DNA of 64,000 bases from Streptomyces sp. NBC_01214 (lineage in GTDB: Bacteria; Actinomycetota; Actinomycetes; Streptomycetales; Streptomycetaceae). The position numbers and the translations under genes are program-made. A model generated the notes under the pieces. That model searched no databases, was not told the DNA's origin, and was given only the letters and a program-made list of their open reading frames with translations. The stretch lies in the NCBI RefSeq assembly GCF_026340975.1, contig NZ_JAPEOS010000002.1, positions 2,415,001 through 2,479,000 on the forward strand, written 5' to 3'. Within the stretch, counting starts at the first letter, position 1. Each line of letters starts with the position of its first letter. Of the stretch, positions 51,282-59,393 are shown one piece after another.

Positions 51282-51898
51282 CGGGTCACCGCGCGCATGC
51301 CGTGGTGCAGGGTGGCGAAGCGCGTCCGCGGGGCTGCGGCCGCGACCTGTTCCGCGTCGGCGGGGGTGTCCACGTCGCACAGCTCGGGCAGGTCCCGTAC
51401 GGAGAGCCCCGCATCGGTCAGGCGCTGCCGCTGGACCTCGCCGGTGTGTGCCACGGACATGGGGACGCCGAGCAGCAGGGCGGGGTCGGGGTGGGCGAGG
51501 CCGAGGGCCCAGAACCCTCCGTCGTCGGCGGGCCCGAACCAGGCGTCCGCCCCGGTGAAGTCGAGCCCGGGCGCGAGCAGGCCGGGAGTGACCTGCGGGG
51601 TGTCCATGCCGACCAGCAGGCTCGGTCCTTCGGCCAGCGCGAACGCGGCGGCCAGTCGGACGTCCAGGCCGCCCGTGCACTGCGGGACGACCTCGATGCC
51701 GTCCGGGATCCAAGGGCCCGGATGTCCGTCGAGGACCAGGACGCGGCGCCGGGCCGGCGTGGCAAGGACCGCGGCGAGGGTGTCCTGGAGTGCGGCGAGG
51801 GCCAGGTCGGCGGCCTGCTGCGGGGTGAACTGCGTGGTCAGTCGGGTTTTCACGCGCCCGGCGACGGGCGCCTTGGCGATGACGAGGAGGGTGCTCAT
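51278..51898 (-). CDS. DUF2064 glycosyltransferase-like protein
   Basis: A 206-residue protein of the DUF2064/TIGR04282 group, a GT-A-like nucleotidyl- or glycosyltransferase family: KAPVAGRVKTRLTTQFTPQQA at the start, LLVGMDTPQVTPGLL and GPADDGGFWALGL in the middle, CDVDTPAD near the end. Overlaps neighbours on both sides by four bases. The family is linked to arsenosugar synthesis in some bacteria, but no arsenic genes are here. Confidence 0.85.
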   Translation of the reverse strand: MSTLLVIAKAPVAGRVKTRLTTQFTPQQAADLALAALQDTLAAVLATPARRRVLVLDGHPGPWIPDGIEVVPQCTGGLDVRLAAAFALAEGPSLLVGMDTPQVTPGLLAPGLDFTGADAWFGPADDGGFWALGLAHPDPALLLGVPMSVAHTGEVQRQRLTDAGLSVRDLPELCDVDTPADAEQVAAAAPRTRFATLHHGMRAVTR

Positions 51899-52620
51899 GC
51901 GGAGACCCCCTCGGTCGGTGCGGGTCGGGCGCCCGGCGGCTCGGCCAGGACCCTGCGCATGTCCCGTACCGCGCGCCAGGTACCCCGCCAGGTGCCGGTG
52001 ACCTTGGACTTCCCGGATCGGGGGAGGTACGGGATGTCCGTCTCGGCCACCTTCCAGCCCGCGTCGGCGGCCCGTACGACCATCTGCAGCGGGTAGCCGC
52101 TGCGCCGGTCGGTCAGCTCCAGGCCGAGCAGTGCCTCGCGGCGGGCGACCCGCATCGGTCCGAGGTCGTGCAGCCGCAGTCCGGTGCGGCGGCGCAGCAT
52201 GCGGGCCAGGGCGATGTTTCCGGCACGCGCGTGCGCGGGCCAGGCGCCGCGGCCCTGCGGGCGGCGCCGGCCGAGCAGGAGGTCCGCCTCGCCGCCCGCG
52301 ACCCGCTCGGCCATGGGGGCGAGCAGCCCGGGGTCCATGGAGGCGTCGCAGTCGCAGAAGCAGACCAGTTCGGCGCGTGCGGCTAGCAGTCCGGCGTGGC
52401 AGGCGGCGCCGAAGCCGCGCCGGGTCTCGTTTACGACGGTGGCGCCGAGGGAGCGGGCGATGTCGGCCGAGCCGTCGGTGGAGCCGTTGTCGACGACGAT
52501 GGCCCGCCACCCGGCCGGCACCCGCGCCAAGACCCAGGGGAGGGCTTCCGCCTCGTCGAGGCACGGCAGTACGAGGTCCGCGCGGGGCGGACGACAAGCA
52601 GAAGGAGTCACCCTCCACAC
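51895..52620 (-). CDS. Glycosyltransferase family 2 (polyprenyl-phosphate-type)
   Basis: A protein of about 241 residues of GT-A fold: LVLPCLDEAEALPWVL, VVDNGSTDGS, CDCDASMDP with the metal-binding Asp, and HDLGPMRVARREALL. It resembles dolichyl/polyprenyl-phosphate sugar synthases. GTG 52620 is used; GTG 52611 is the other choice and neither has a well-spaced ribosome-binding site. It could supply the lipid-linked sugar used by the GT87-type enzyme 5 kb away. Confidence 0.82.
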   Translation of the reverse strand: MWRVTPSACRPPRADLVLPCLDEAEALPWVLARVPAGWRAIVVDNGSTDGSADIARSLGATVVNETRRGFGAACHAGLLAARAELVCFCDCDASMDPGLLAPMAERVAGGEADLLLGRRRPQGRGAWPAHARAGNIALARMLRRRTGLRLHDLGPMRVARREALLGLELTDRRSGYPLQMVVRAADAGWKVAETDIPYLPRSGKSKVTGTWRGTWRAVRDMRRVLAEPPGARPAPTEGVSA

Positions 52621-52802
52621 CGTAGGAACCGAAGGGCGGAGAAGGGCGCCCGAAGACCTTACGAAACGCGGACGCCGCGTCGCGCGGAGCCAGGCCCAGG
52701 TCCGCGCGGCACCGCACGGTGTCACTGTGGAGGCATGGCATCCGGCAGCGAACCCGGCCTCCGGCGAAGCTGCGGGGGCGGGGCAGTCAGGCCCGTACCC
52801 CT

Positions 52803-52928
52803 CCCTCGGGTGCGGGCGTGGGCCTGGCGATCGTCCGGGGCATCGTCGAGGCCCGCTCCGGGCGCGCGGATATCCACAACGTGCCCGGCGGTTGCCGCTT
52901 CGAACTGACCCTCCCCGCAACTGCGTAG
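52803..52928 (+). pseudogene. C-terminal fragment of a sensor histidine kinase
   Basis: The last ~40 codons of a kinase ATPase domain remain in frame to the stop (SGAGVGLAIVRGIVEARSG, then FELTLPATA), including the G2-box GVGLAIV. The N box, G1 box, phosphoacceptor and membrane parts are absent upstream. The stretch from 52621 to 53090 has no other gene. Confidence 0.75.
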
Positions 52929-53090
52929 GCCGTTCCGGTCGGATCACGGAATCGAAATCGGCGACGACCGATGAGTTCCTTCATGATCCAAAGTCAGAGA
53001 TCATGGTGGGTGTGTGGCAGGCGGGTATGTGCCCCGGCGCGCATCGATCGAATCTGCTGAGAACCGGACAACAGATACTGAGGAACCCAG

Positions 53091-53663
53091 ATGCGCACCT
53101 TGATCAGCACCGCCTTCATCTCCCTCGACGGCGTCGTGGAGGGCCCGGGCGGGGAGCCCGGCTACCGCAACTCCGGATGGACCTTCAAGGACGTCGAGTT
53201 CCTCCCTGAGGCATTCGAGATCAAGGGGCGGGAGCAGAAGGAAGCCGCCGCGATGCTGCTGGGACGGAGCAGTTACGAGGCGTTCAGCCCGGTGTGGCCC
53301 GACATGGCGGACTTCGCCGACTACAAGGTGATGCCGAAGTACGTCGTCTCCACCACCCTCACCGAGGACGACCTGGTGTCGAATTGGGGCGAGACCACGA
53401 TCCTGCGCTCGCTCGACGAGGTCGCCGCGCTGAAGGACGCCGAGGGCGGTCCGATCATCGTCCACGGCAGCGCAGCGCTGAACCAGGGCCTCTCGGACGC
53501 GGGCCTGATCGACCGCTACCACCTGCTCGTCTTCCCGCTCCTGCTCGGAGCCGGTAAGCGTCTGTTCAGCGGCACGGACAAGGACACCCAGAAGCTGAAG
53601 CTCGTCGAGCATGAGGCCTACGCCAACGGCCTGCAGAAGATGGTCTTCGACGTCGTCCGCTGA
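53091..53663 (+). CDS. Dihydrofolate reductase-fold protein (RibD C-terminal type)
   Basis: A 190-residue protein. Hallmarks of the RibD_C/DHFR-like family are STAFISLDGVVEGPGG at the start, LLGRSSYEAF, IIVHGSAALNQGL and LLVFPLLLGAGKRLF. Such single-domain proteins are widespread in actinobacteria with unknown substrate, probably NADPH-dependent. The ATG has a weak AGGAAC upstream. A 12-bp hairpin terminator follows. Confidence 0.9.
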   Translation: MRTLISTAFISLDGVVEGPGGEPGYRNSGWTFKDVEFLPEAFEIKGREQKEAAAMLLGRSSYEAFSPVWPDMADFADYKVMPKYVVSTTLTEDDLVSNWGETTILRSLDEVAALKDAEGGPIIVHGSAALNQGLSDAGLIDRYHLLVFPLLLGAGKRLFSGTDKDTQKLKLVEHEAYANGLQKMVFDVVR

Positions 53664-53690
53664 GAAGGTCCTTTGCGCTCAACCCGCAGT

Positions 53691-53719
53691 GGAACCGGCC
53701 GACGACCTCGGCCGGTTCC
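53691..53719. terminator. Bidirectional terminator between convergent genes
   Basis: A 12-bp perfect stem (53691-53702 with 53708-53719) and a 5-base loop between the plus-strand DHFR-like gene and the minus-strand epimerase gene. Confidence 0.85.
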
Positions 53720-53724
53720 CGGGC

Positions 53725-54789
53725 TCAGCCGGTCACACCGGCCGACTCGCGCTGGCCGGCCCGGGCGAACTCGGTCATGCCGTCGACGAAGCCGACCGTC
53801 GGACGCCAGCCCAGCTCCTTGCGCAGGCGGGCGGAGTCGGCGGTGATGTGCCGTACGTCGCCGAGGCGGAACTCGCCCGTCACCACCGGGGCGGGTCCGC
53901 CGTGCGCCGCGGCCAGCTCGGTGGCCATCTCGCCGACCGTGTGGGGCTCCCCGCTGCCGGTGTTGTACACGGCGAGCGCGCCCGTCTGCCGGGCATCGAC
54001 CGCCTCGAGTGCCACCGCGTTGGCCGCGGCCACGTCCGTGACGTGGACGAAGTCTCTTCGCTGCGCGCCGTCCTCGTAGACCCGCGGCGCCTGGCCCCGG
54101 GCGAGCGAGGAGCGGAAGAAGGAGGCCACCCCGGCGTACGGGGTGTCGCGCGGCATGCCGGGTCCGTACACGTTGTGGTAGCGCAGCGACACCGCCCGGC
54201 CCTCCACGCACCGGGCCCAGTTCGCCGCGAGGTGCTCCTGGGCCAGCTTCGTCGTCGCGTACACGTTCCGCGGATCCGTCGGGGCGTCCTCGCCGACGAG
54301 GCCCGGCGCGAGTTCGGCTCCGCAGTCAGGGCAGCGGGGTTCGAACCGGCCCGCCGTCAGGTCCTCGGTCCGGCGCGGCCCGGGGCGTACCGTTCCGTGC
54401 CGTTCGCACGTGTACCGGCCCTCCCCGTAGACCACCATCGACCCGGCGAGCACGAGATCCCTCACCCCGGCGGCCGCCATCTCGGCCAGCAGCACCGCCG
54501 TCCCGAGGTCGTTGCAGCCGACATAGTCGGGGGCGTCGGCGAAGTCCTTGCCGAGGCCGACCATGGCCGCCTGGTGGCACACCGCGTCGACGCCGCGGAG
54601 CGCGGCTCTGACCGCGTCGGCGTCCCGTACGTCGGCCCGGATGAACTGGGCGTCGGGAAGCGGCGGCGTGCCGGGGTGGGCGGCGGGCAGCAGGGCGTCG
54701 AGGACGACGGGGTCGTGCCCGCGGTCCTTGAGGGCGGTGACGATGTGGGAGCCGATGAACCCGGCCCCTCCGGTGACGAGTACGCGCAT
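53725..54789 (-). CDS. NAD-dependent epimerase/dehydratase with Cys-rich insert
   Basis: A 354-residue extended SDR. NAD motif VTGGAGFIGSHI, catalytic Tyr-x3-Lys in NVYATTKLAQEHL, and HNVYGPGMPRDTPYAGV as in UDP-sugar 4-epimerases. Between the nucleotide-binding half and the catalytic Tyr, about residues 126-165, is an insert with Cys in YTCERHG and CPDCGAEL that could bind zinc. It may modify a nucleotide sugar used by the nearby GT2 genes. Confidence 0.88.
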   Translation of the reverse strand: MRVLVTGGAGFIGSHIVTALKDRGHDPVVLDALLPAAHPGTPPLPDAQFIRADVRDADAVRAALRGVDAVCHQAAMVGLGKDFADAPDYVGCNDLGTAVLLAEMAAAGVRDLVLAGSMVVYGEGRYTCERHGTVRPGPRRTEDLTAGRFEPRCPDCGAELAPGLVGEDAPTDPRNVYATTKLAQEHLAANWARCVEGRAVSLRYHNVYGPGMPRDTPYAGVASFFRSSLARGQAPRVYEDGAQRRDFVHVTDVAAANAVALEAVDARQTGALAVYNTGSGEPHTVGEMATELAAAHGGPAPVVTGEFRLGDVRHITADSARLRKELGWRPTVGFVDGMTEFARAGQRESAGVTG

Positions 54790-54915
54790 GCTCCGGACGC
54801 TACGCAGTGCGTAGCCCCCGAGGGGGATCCCACGCGCGCACGTAAGACTTCTGTCATACGGGAGCGGCGGGAACTGCGACGGAGGCGTGACGGCCGGGTG
54901 GCCTCGAGCGGGACG

Positions 54916-55326
54916 TCAGTGGTGGCCGAGGTGGTCGTGGTCCTTCCAGATGCCGTCGCCCGGCATGTCGAGGCGGGCGGTGAGCGGTCGGCGCCACGGG
55001 GGAGTGGAGGTGGGTTCGCCCCAGTAGTCGGTGACCCGTACGGCCCGGCCGTCGCGGAGCTCGGCGATGGTGACGTTGCGGTAGAGGCGGCCGTCGCCGT
55101 AGTCGCAGGTCCATTCCACGACGATGACGTCGTCGTCGAGGCGCAGCCGTCGTCCCACTTCGAGCGTGAGCTCGGGGAAGTTCCCCTCGACCTCACCGAT
55201 GAGCTTGCTGCCGCGGACGACCTCGCCCATCTGGGGCCATTGCCGCTCGACCTCCGGGGCGAGCGGCACCCCGAGGAGGTAGGCGAGGCGGGTGCGGCCG
55301 TTCGATTCCGGTGTCGGCTCGTTCAT
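54916..55326 (-). CDS. SnoaL/NTF2-like protein
   Basis: A 136-residue cone-fold protein: an N-terminal helical segment, then DDDVIVVEWTCDYGDGRLYRN and VRVTDYWGEP, typical of SnoaL-like stress or polyketide-cyclase-like proteins. The ATG at 55326 is five bases after the stop of the upstream PNPOx-type gene, so both are one operon. Function unknown. Confidence 0.8.
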   Translation of the reverse strand: MNEPTPESNGRTRLAYLLGVPLAPEVERQWPQMGEVVRGSKLIGEVEGNFPELTLEVGRRLRLDDDVIVVEWTCDYGDGRLYRNVTIAELRDGRAVRVTDYWGEPTSTPPWRRPLTARLDMPGDGIWKDHDHLGHH

Positions 55327-55331
55327 GGCCG

Positions 55332-56264
55332 TCAGTCCTTCCTGTGCGGTGGGCGGCGGACCGGATGCGGCGCGTGTCGGGGTGCGCCGGAGCCGTCGAC
55401 CACGCTGCTGATGTGGAAACGGACCCGGCGGCCAGTGCCGCCCTCATCGTCGTCGGAGCCATCAGGAGACCACTCCAGGACCGCGGTGCCGGACAGGTGC
55501 ACGGCGTGCCCCGTGGCGAAATCGGCGAACACCAGTGCCGCGGCGCTGTCGACGGCCAGATTGCCGAGGCTGTTGAACATGTTGTTGCCCGGATAGTCGG
55601 GCCACCAGAGGCTGTCGTCCTCGACGCGGACGAAACCGGGCGGCCCACCACGGTGCGAGGCGTCGTTGCCGCGCTCCGGATGGGTGGTGCCCAGGAAGAA
55701 GGTGTCGGCCGCACGGATGAGCCGGGCCTGATCGGACGCCAAGGAGGTGGCGTACCGCACCGGGGCGCCGTCCCCGTCCCCGGCGACAGCGGGTCCGGGT
55801 TGGAGGTGACGCCGCTGGATGTACTGGGGACAGTTGCCGTACGCCTGATCGACTTGGAGCGTGAGGCCGTCCTCGTCCGCGGTGGTGAGCGTCCCGTTGA
55901 CCCGGAAGCGACGGCGGGTGGCGAAGTCGATGGCCAGCAGGCCGACCGGCTGACCGGGAGGGAGCGAGTGGAGCGGGTCGGCGGCGGCGGGTGCGGTGCG
56001 TACGCGCAGAGTGGATGCCGCGATGACGTCGAGGACGCCGGGCGGTCCGGTCAGCGGTGAGATCCACAGCCGGCCGAAGTCGTCGCGCGCTGTAATCGCG
56101 GCGAGTGTGCGTTCGGCGAGGAAGCCGGCCGCCCCGCCACGCAGGTCGGGCGGGCGGAGCATGCCGGAGAGCCGGGCGGCCTCTGCGCGCACGCCGGCCT
56201 GCTGCTGTACGGCGAGCTCGCCGGGGTGGAAGACCTCGGCAGGCATTTCGTTCGATCGGTTCAT
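55332..56264 (-). CDS. Pyridoxamine 5'-phosphate oxidase-fold protein
   Basis: A 310-residue flavin-type split-barrel protein (DDFGRLWISPLTGPPG, PVGLLAIDFATRRRFRVNGTL, FFLGTTHPERGNDASHRGG, LVFADFATG). The fold binds FMN or F420 and reduces or oxidises small molecules. The ATG at 56264 is the first of two close starts. It is upstream of and coupled to the SnoaL-like gene, and lies next to an AhpD-like gene in the same direction, which suggests an oxidative- or detoxification-type locus. Confidence 0.85.
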   Translation of the reverse strand: MNRSNEMPAEVFHPGELAVQQQAGVRAEAARLSGMLRPPDLRGGAAGFLAERTLAAITARDDFGRLWISPLTGPPGVLDVIAASTLRVRTAPAAADPLHSLPPGQPVGLLAIDFATRRRFRVNGTLTTADEDGLTLQVDQAYGNCPQYIQRRHLQPGPAVAGDGDGAPVRYATSLASDQARLIRAADTFFLGTTHPERGNDASHRGGPPGFVRVEDDSLWWPDYPGNNMFNSLGNLAVDSAAALVFADFATGHAVHLSGTAVLEWSPDGSDDDEGGTGRRVRFHISSVVDGSGAPRHAPHPVRRPPHRKD

Positions 56265-56358
56265 GACCGTCTCCTGATCGTGGCGGGACGGATGGCCGGT
56301 GGCACGGCCTGGCGGGTGTCCCGGCCCGCCCTGCCGGGAGGGCGGGCCGGGCTCCGCG

Positions 56359-56910
56359 TCAGGCGACGTGCGCGTGCGGCGTGACGACGGGCCAGTCGTT
56401 CTCCACCTCGGCGAGCACGTTGAAGTAGTTCGTCAGCACGTTCAGCGCGATGTGGCCCACGACCTCACCGATCTCGGCGTCGGTGACGCCCGCGTCCCGC
56501 GCCGCCTGCACGGCGCCGTCGTCCACCGCGCCCCTGCCGCGGACGACGGCATCCGACAGGGTCAGCAGGGCGGCGGTGTGCGCATCGGATGCCTCGGCGT
56601 GGCGGGCCCGCTCGAGCTCACCGGGGTCGACCTTGGCGATGTGCTCACCGATGTAGGTGTGGGCGGACAGGCAGTACTCGCACCCGTTGTACTCGGCGGT
56701 TGTGATCGCGAGCTGCTCCCGCACGCCTGCGGCCAGGGCGCCGCCGGCCAGGGCGCCGGACAGTGCCAGGTAGCCCTTGAGCAGGGCCGGGCTGTTGGCC
56801 ATCACCTTGGTCATGTTCGGGGTGAGGCCGAGGGACTTCTGCACCTGGGCGAGCAGCGGGGCCGCCGGGCCGGTCGCGGTGGCGGGGTCGATCGGGGTGA
56901 GCCTCGACAT
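56359..56910 (-). CDS. Carboxymuconolactone decarboxylase/AhpD-like protein
   Basis: A 183-residue protein with the AhpD-type redox motif GCEYCLSAH (Cys-x2-Cys-x3-His). Such proteins act as peroxidase reductants or gamma-carboxymuconolactone decarboxylases; the Cys pair favours the redox role. The ATG at 56910 has AAAGG eight bases upstream; an ATG at 56916 is also in frame. It is divergent from a CGNR regulator gene, with inverted repeats between them. Confidence 0.9.
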   Translation of the reverse strand: MSRLTPIDPATATGPAAPLLAQVQKSLGLTPNMTKVMANSPALLKGYLALSGALAGGALAAGVREQLAITTAEYNGCEYCLSAHTYIGEHIAKVDPGELERARHAEASDAHTAALLTLSDAVVRGRGAVDDGAVQAARDAGVTDAEIGEVVGHIALNVLTNYFNVLAEVENDWPVVTPHAHVA

Positions 56911-56953
56911 GTTCATGGCCTTTCTGAGGGGAGACGGCGACACCGACACCATC

Positions 56954-57044
56954 GTTCTAATGGTTGTGATGCGCTCCTGTCGTTAGAACCGTAAGTGGCT
57001 GCCTTCGAGGAAGTCAAATGGTCTGAAGCCTCTTCAACCATTAG
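56954..57044. promoter_or_regulatory. Inverted repeats between AhpD-like and CGNR regulator genes
   Basis: CTAATGGTTG (56958-56967) and its exact reverse complement CAACCATTAG (57035-57044) flank the divergent promoter region, 67 bases apart. A second pair, GTTCTAA (56954-56960) and TTAGAAC (56983-56989), overlaps the first. They are good candidates for operator sites of the CGNR protein. Confidence 0.6.
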
Positions 57045-57065
57045 TCGCCTGGTAGGCTGGGGCGC

Positions 57066-57722
57066 GTGGACAGCACAGACCCCGGTACGAGCGCACCGCT
57101 GCTCGGCGAACCGCTCCCGATCGAGCTGATGAACACGATCTGGGCCGATCGGGACGGCGTACACGACGCGATCGCCGGCCCCGACGGAGCTGTCGCATGG
57201 CTGCGGGCCGTCGGCCCCCGACTGACGCCCTCGGCTCCCGCGGTCGGTGCCTGGCTCGACGCCGAACGGCCCGCCGGAGCGGAAAAGGCCGCTGCCGGGC
57301 TGCGCGGCTTGAGGGACGCATTGCGCAGGCTCGCCGCCGAGGCGACCGAGGACCCGAGGCCGGACGCGCAGTCGGCCATCGGCACCCGGGACGCCGCACT
57401 CGCGGCACTGAACGAGGCGTGCAGTGCGACGCCGGTGTGGGCGACGCTCCACTGGCCTTCGGACGGCGACCCGATCCGCATCGTGCGCACCAGCGACCTC
57501 GCGGGGCAGGCGGTGGTCGCCATGCTGGCCGGACAAGCCGTCGACCTGTTCACCGGCGACATGCGGCCGCAGCTGCGTGCCTGCCTGGCGCCGGGCTGCG
57601 TGCTCTACTTCGTGAAGCAGCACCCCCGCCGCGAATGGTGCTCGGCCGGCTGCGGCAACCGTGCCCGCGTCGCACGGCACTACCAGCGCCACCGGGTCAC
57701 CAAGACCGATCCCGAGTCCTGA
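57066..57722 (+). CDS. CGNR zinc-finger transcriptional regulator
   Basis: A 218-residue protein. The N-terminal ~150 residues form the ABATE-type stress-sensing domain. The C-terminus is the CGNR finger: CLAPGCVLYFV, then WCSAGCGNRARVARHYQRHR, with four zinc Cys and a basic helix. These regulators usually control neighbouring oxidoreductase or detoxification genes. The GTG start at 57066 lies 155 bases from the start of the AhpD-like gene. An SRPBCC gene follows 14 bases after its stop. Confidence 0.9.
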   Translation: MDSTDPGTSAPLLGEPLPIELMNTIWADRDGVHDAIAGPDGAVAWLRAVGPRLTPSAPAVGAWLDAERPAGAEKAAAGLRGLRDALRRLAAEATEDPRPDAQSAIGTRDAALAALNEACSATPVWATLHWPSDGDPIRIVRTSDLAGQAVVAMLAGQAVDLFTGDMRPQLRACLAPGCVLYFVKQHPRREWCSAGCGNRARVARHYQRHRVTKTDPES

Positions 57723-57736
57723 GCGGAGGCTCTCCG

Positions 57737-58180
57737 ATGAAGGTCGACGTGCTGACCGAGGCCGTGATCGCCGCCCCCTGCGACAAGGTCGCCGCCTACG
57801 CGGCCGACCCCACGCACGCACCCGAGTGGTACGCGAACATCACCTCCGCCGACTGGCGGACCCCGCCACCGGTGGCGATCGGCTCCAAGGTGGCCTTCGT
57901 AGCCCGCTTCCTCGGCAGGCGGCTGGCCTACACGTACGAGATCACCGCGCACGAGCCCGGGCGCCGACTGGTGATGCGCATGGACGAAGGCCCTTTCCCC
58001 ATGGAGACCACCTACACCTGGGAGCCGTACGGGGAAGGCTTGGACCGCACCCGCATGACCCTCCGTAACCGCGGCGAGCCCAGCGGATTCGCCTCCCTCG
58101 GCGCCATCGTGATGGCGGCGGCCATGCGCCGCGCCCAGCACAAGGACCTGGCGGCACTCAAGGCGCTGCTGGAGCGGTGA
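57737..58180 (+). CDS. SRPBCC family protein
   Basis: A 147-residue START/polyketide-cyclase-like domain (VIAAPCDKVAAYAADPTHAPEW at the start, then SKVAFVARFLGRRLAYTYEI). It binds small hydrophobic ligands in a deep cavity; ligand unknown. It follows the CGNR gene by 14 bases and is probably in its operon. Confidence 0.88.
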   Translation: MKVDVLTEAVIAAPCDKVAAYAADPTHAPEWYANITSADWRTPPPVAIGSKVAFVARFLGRRLAYTYEITAHEPGRRLVMRMDEGPFPMETTYTWEPYGEGLDRTRMTLRNRGEPSGFASLGAIVMAAAMRRAQHKDLAALKALLER

Positions 58181-58189
58181 CCACGGATC

Positions 58190-58519
58190 TCACTTGGGCG
58201 GCAGCGTGTCCGCGAACGCCACTGCCGTCGTGACCCAGTGGTCCAGCACGGCATCCTCCGCCAGGGCCGGGCCGCTCACCGTCACCCAGCCGCGCATCGG
58301 GCGACCGGTGAAGTCCATGGGCCGGGCCTCCGGGCGGGCGAGAGCCTGTTCGGTCCCGTCCGGACCCACACGGGCAATGACCTCGTCGCCGGACACGCCC
58401 ACGGTCATGTTGCCGTGCAGCAGGAACGCGAGACCGCCGAACATCCGTTTCTCGGTGACGGCGGGCCGCTCACCGAGCCGCTCCCGGATCCGCTGGGCCA
58501 GCCCTTCGTCGTACGTCAT
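58190..58519 (-). CDS. TfoX/Sxy N-terminal domain protein
   Basis: A 109-residue protein: TEKRMFGGLAFLLHGNMTVGV is the family signature, followed by a FTGRPMRGWVTV segment. In gammaproteobacteria TfoX controls competence; the short actinobacterial version has no known role. The ATG at 58519 gives the usual MTYDEGLAQRIRE start. It converges with the SRPBCC gene. Confidence 0.88.
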   Translation of the reverse strand: MTYDEGLAQRIRERLGERPAVTEKRMFGGLAFLLHGNMTVGVSGDEVIARVGPDGTEQALARPEARPMDFTGRPMRGWVTVSGPALAEDAVLDHWVTTAVAFADTLPPK

Positions 58520-59393
58520 GCACCCACTGTCCTGTGCGGTACGGGTGCCCGCGCGCCGGGGCACCGCCGCCGATGTGCCAGTGCGGGCGGCACGCACGCG
58601 ACCATGAGGAAAGGGAGCCGGCGTCACTGGGAAACGTCAGCACGCCCGGCCTGGCCGGTGACGTGCGCCGTGCCCGGTTGCGTCCTCCCCTCGAAGAGGG
58701 CGGCTTCCGGCAGCCGGAAGCCCTTTACGCCGCAGGCGTCAGCCGGTTCGGTGTCATCGACCGGACCTGCAGGCGAGAGGGCATCTTCAGCGCGTTTGTG
58801 TCCGTGCAGCCGAGGCCCTCGGCGACGTGCTGGGCGATGCTCACCGCGGCCCGCGACAGAGCCGCCGAGTTGCTGCGGCCCGGGTGAGGTATGTCTTGAG
58901 CATTGGCACATCGGCGGGCTGTGAGGTCGGCCGGACTTCCTTGGCGCAACCTGTGGGGAGCAGCACCCATGCCTGTGTCCGGGAGACCGCTCCGGTGGCT
59001 CCGCCCACGAAATGGGAGGAGGCCGAGGCGTTCTTCCACAGGCGGGAACCGACCAGCCCGAAATCGGCCTTGTCGAAGGAGAGCTCCGTCAGGACTTCAT
59101 TTCCCCCGGGCGGAGTGGACGCTGATTCCCACCGTGGAGAACAGGTCTTGCCGGGTCTGTTCCTCCATGTTGCGGGCCTGTGCCCAGGTGCGGGCCATGT
59201 CGAGGCCTTGGGTACGCACCCGCTCCGCGCGGTCCCGTCACCTTCCGTCGGTGTGTGCTGGTCCTCGGTTGCCTGGAGTACGCCTGATGAGGTCCACGGC
59301 GGGGTCCGCAGTGCCGTCGACGCACCACTGCCGCTCGCCGCAGGAGACCAGCCTTCCAGGCGGCAGTCGCAGTCGACCGTGCTCCTGGAGTCC
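58520..59393. other. Region without a recognised gene
   Basis: 874 bases between the TfoX gene and the TrkA-N-type gene. An open frame 58534-58887 on the plus strand gives 117 residues with mixed codon quality: only its last ~25 codons look coding. On the minus strand 59097-59219 a 40-codon frame reads VRTQGLDMARTWAQARNMEE and looks helical, but has no clear relatives. GC content drops in patches. I regard it as mostly decayed sequence. Confidence 0.45.

Noticed and set aside
50622..52620. Arsenosugar biosynthesis from the DUF2064/TIGR04282 gene
   Set aside because: No arsenic methyltransferase or resistance gene is linked; the family name alone does not support it.
58534..58887. 117-codon plus-strand frame after the TfoX gene
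   Set aside because: Mixed codon quality, no ribosome-binding site, no recognisable domain; kept only in the description of the empty region.
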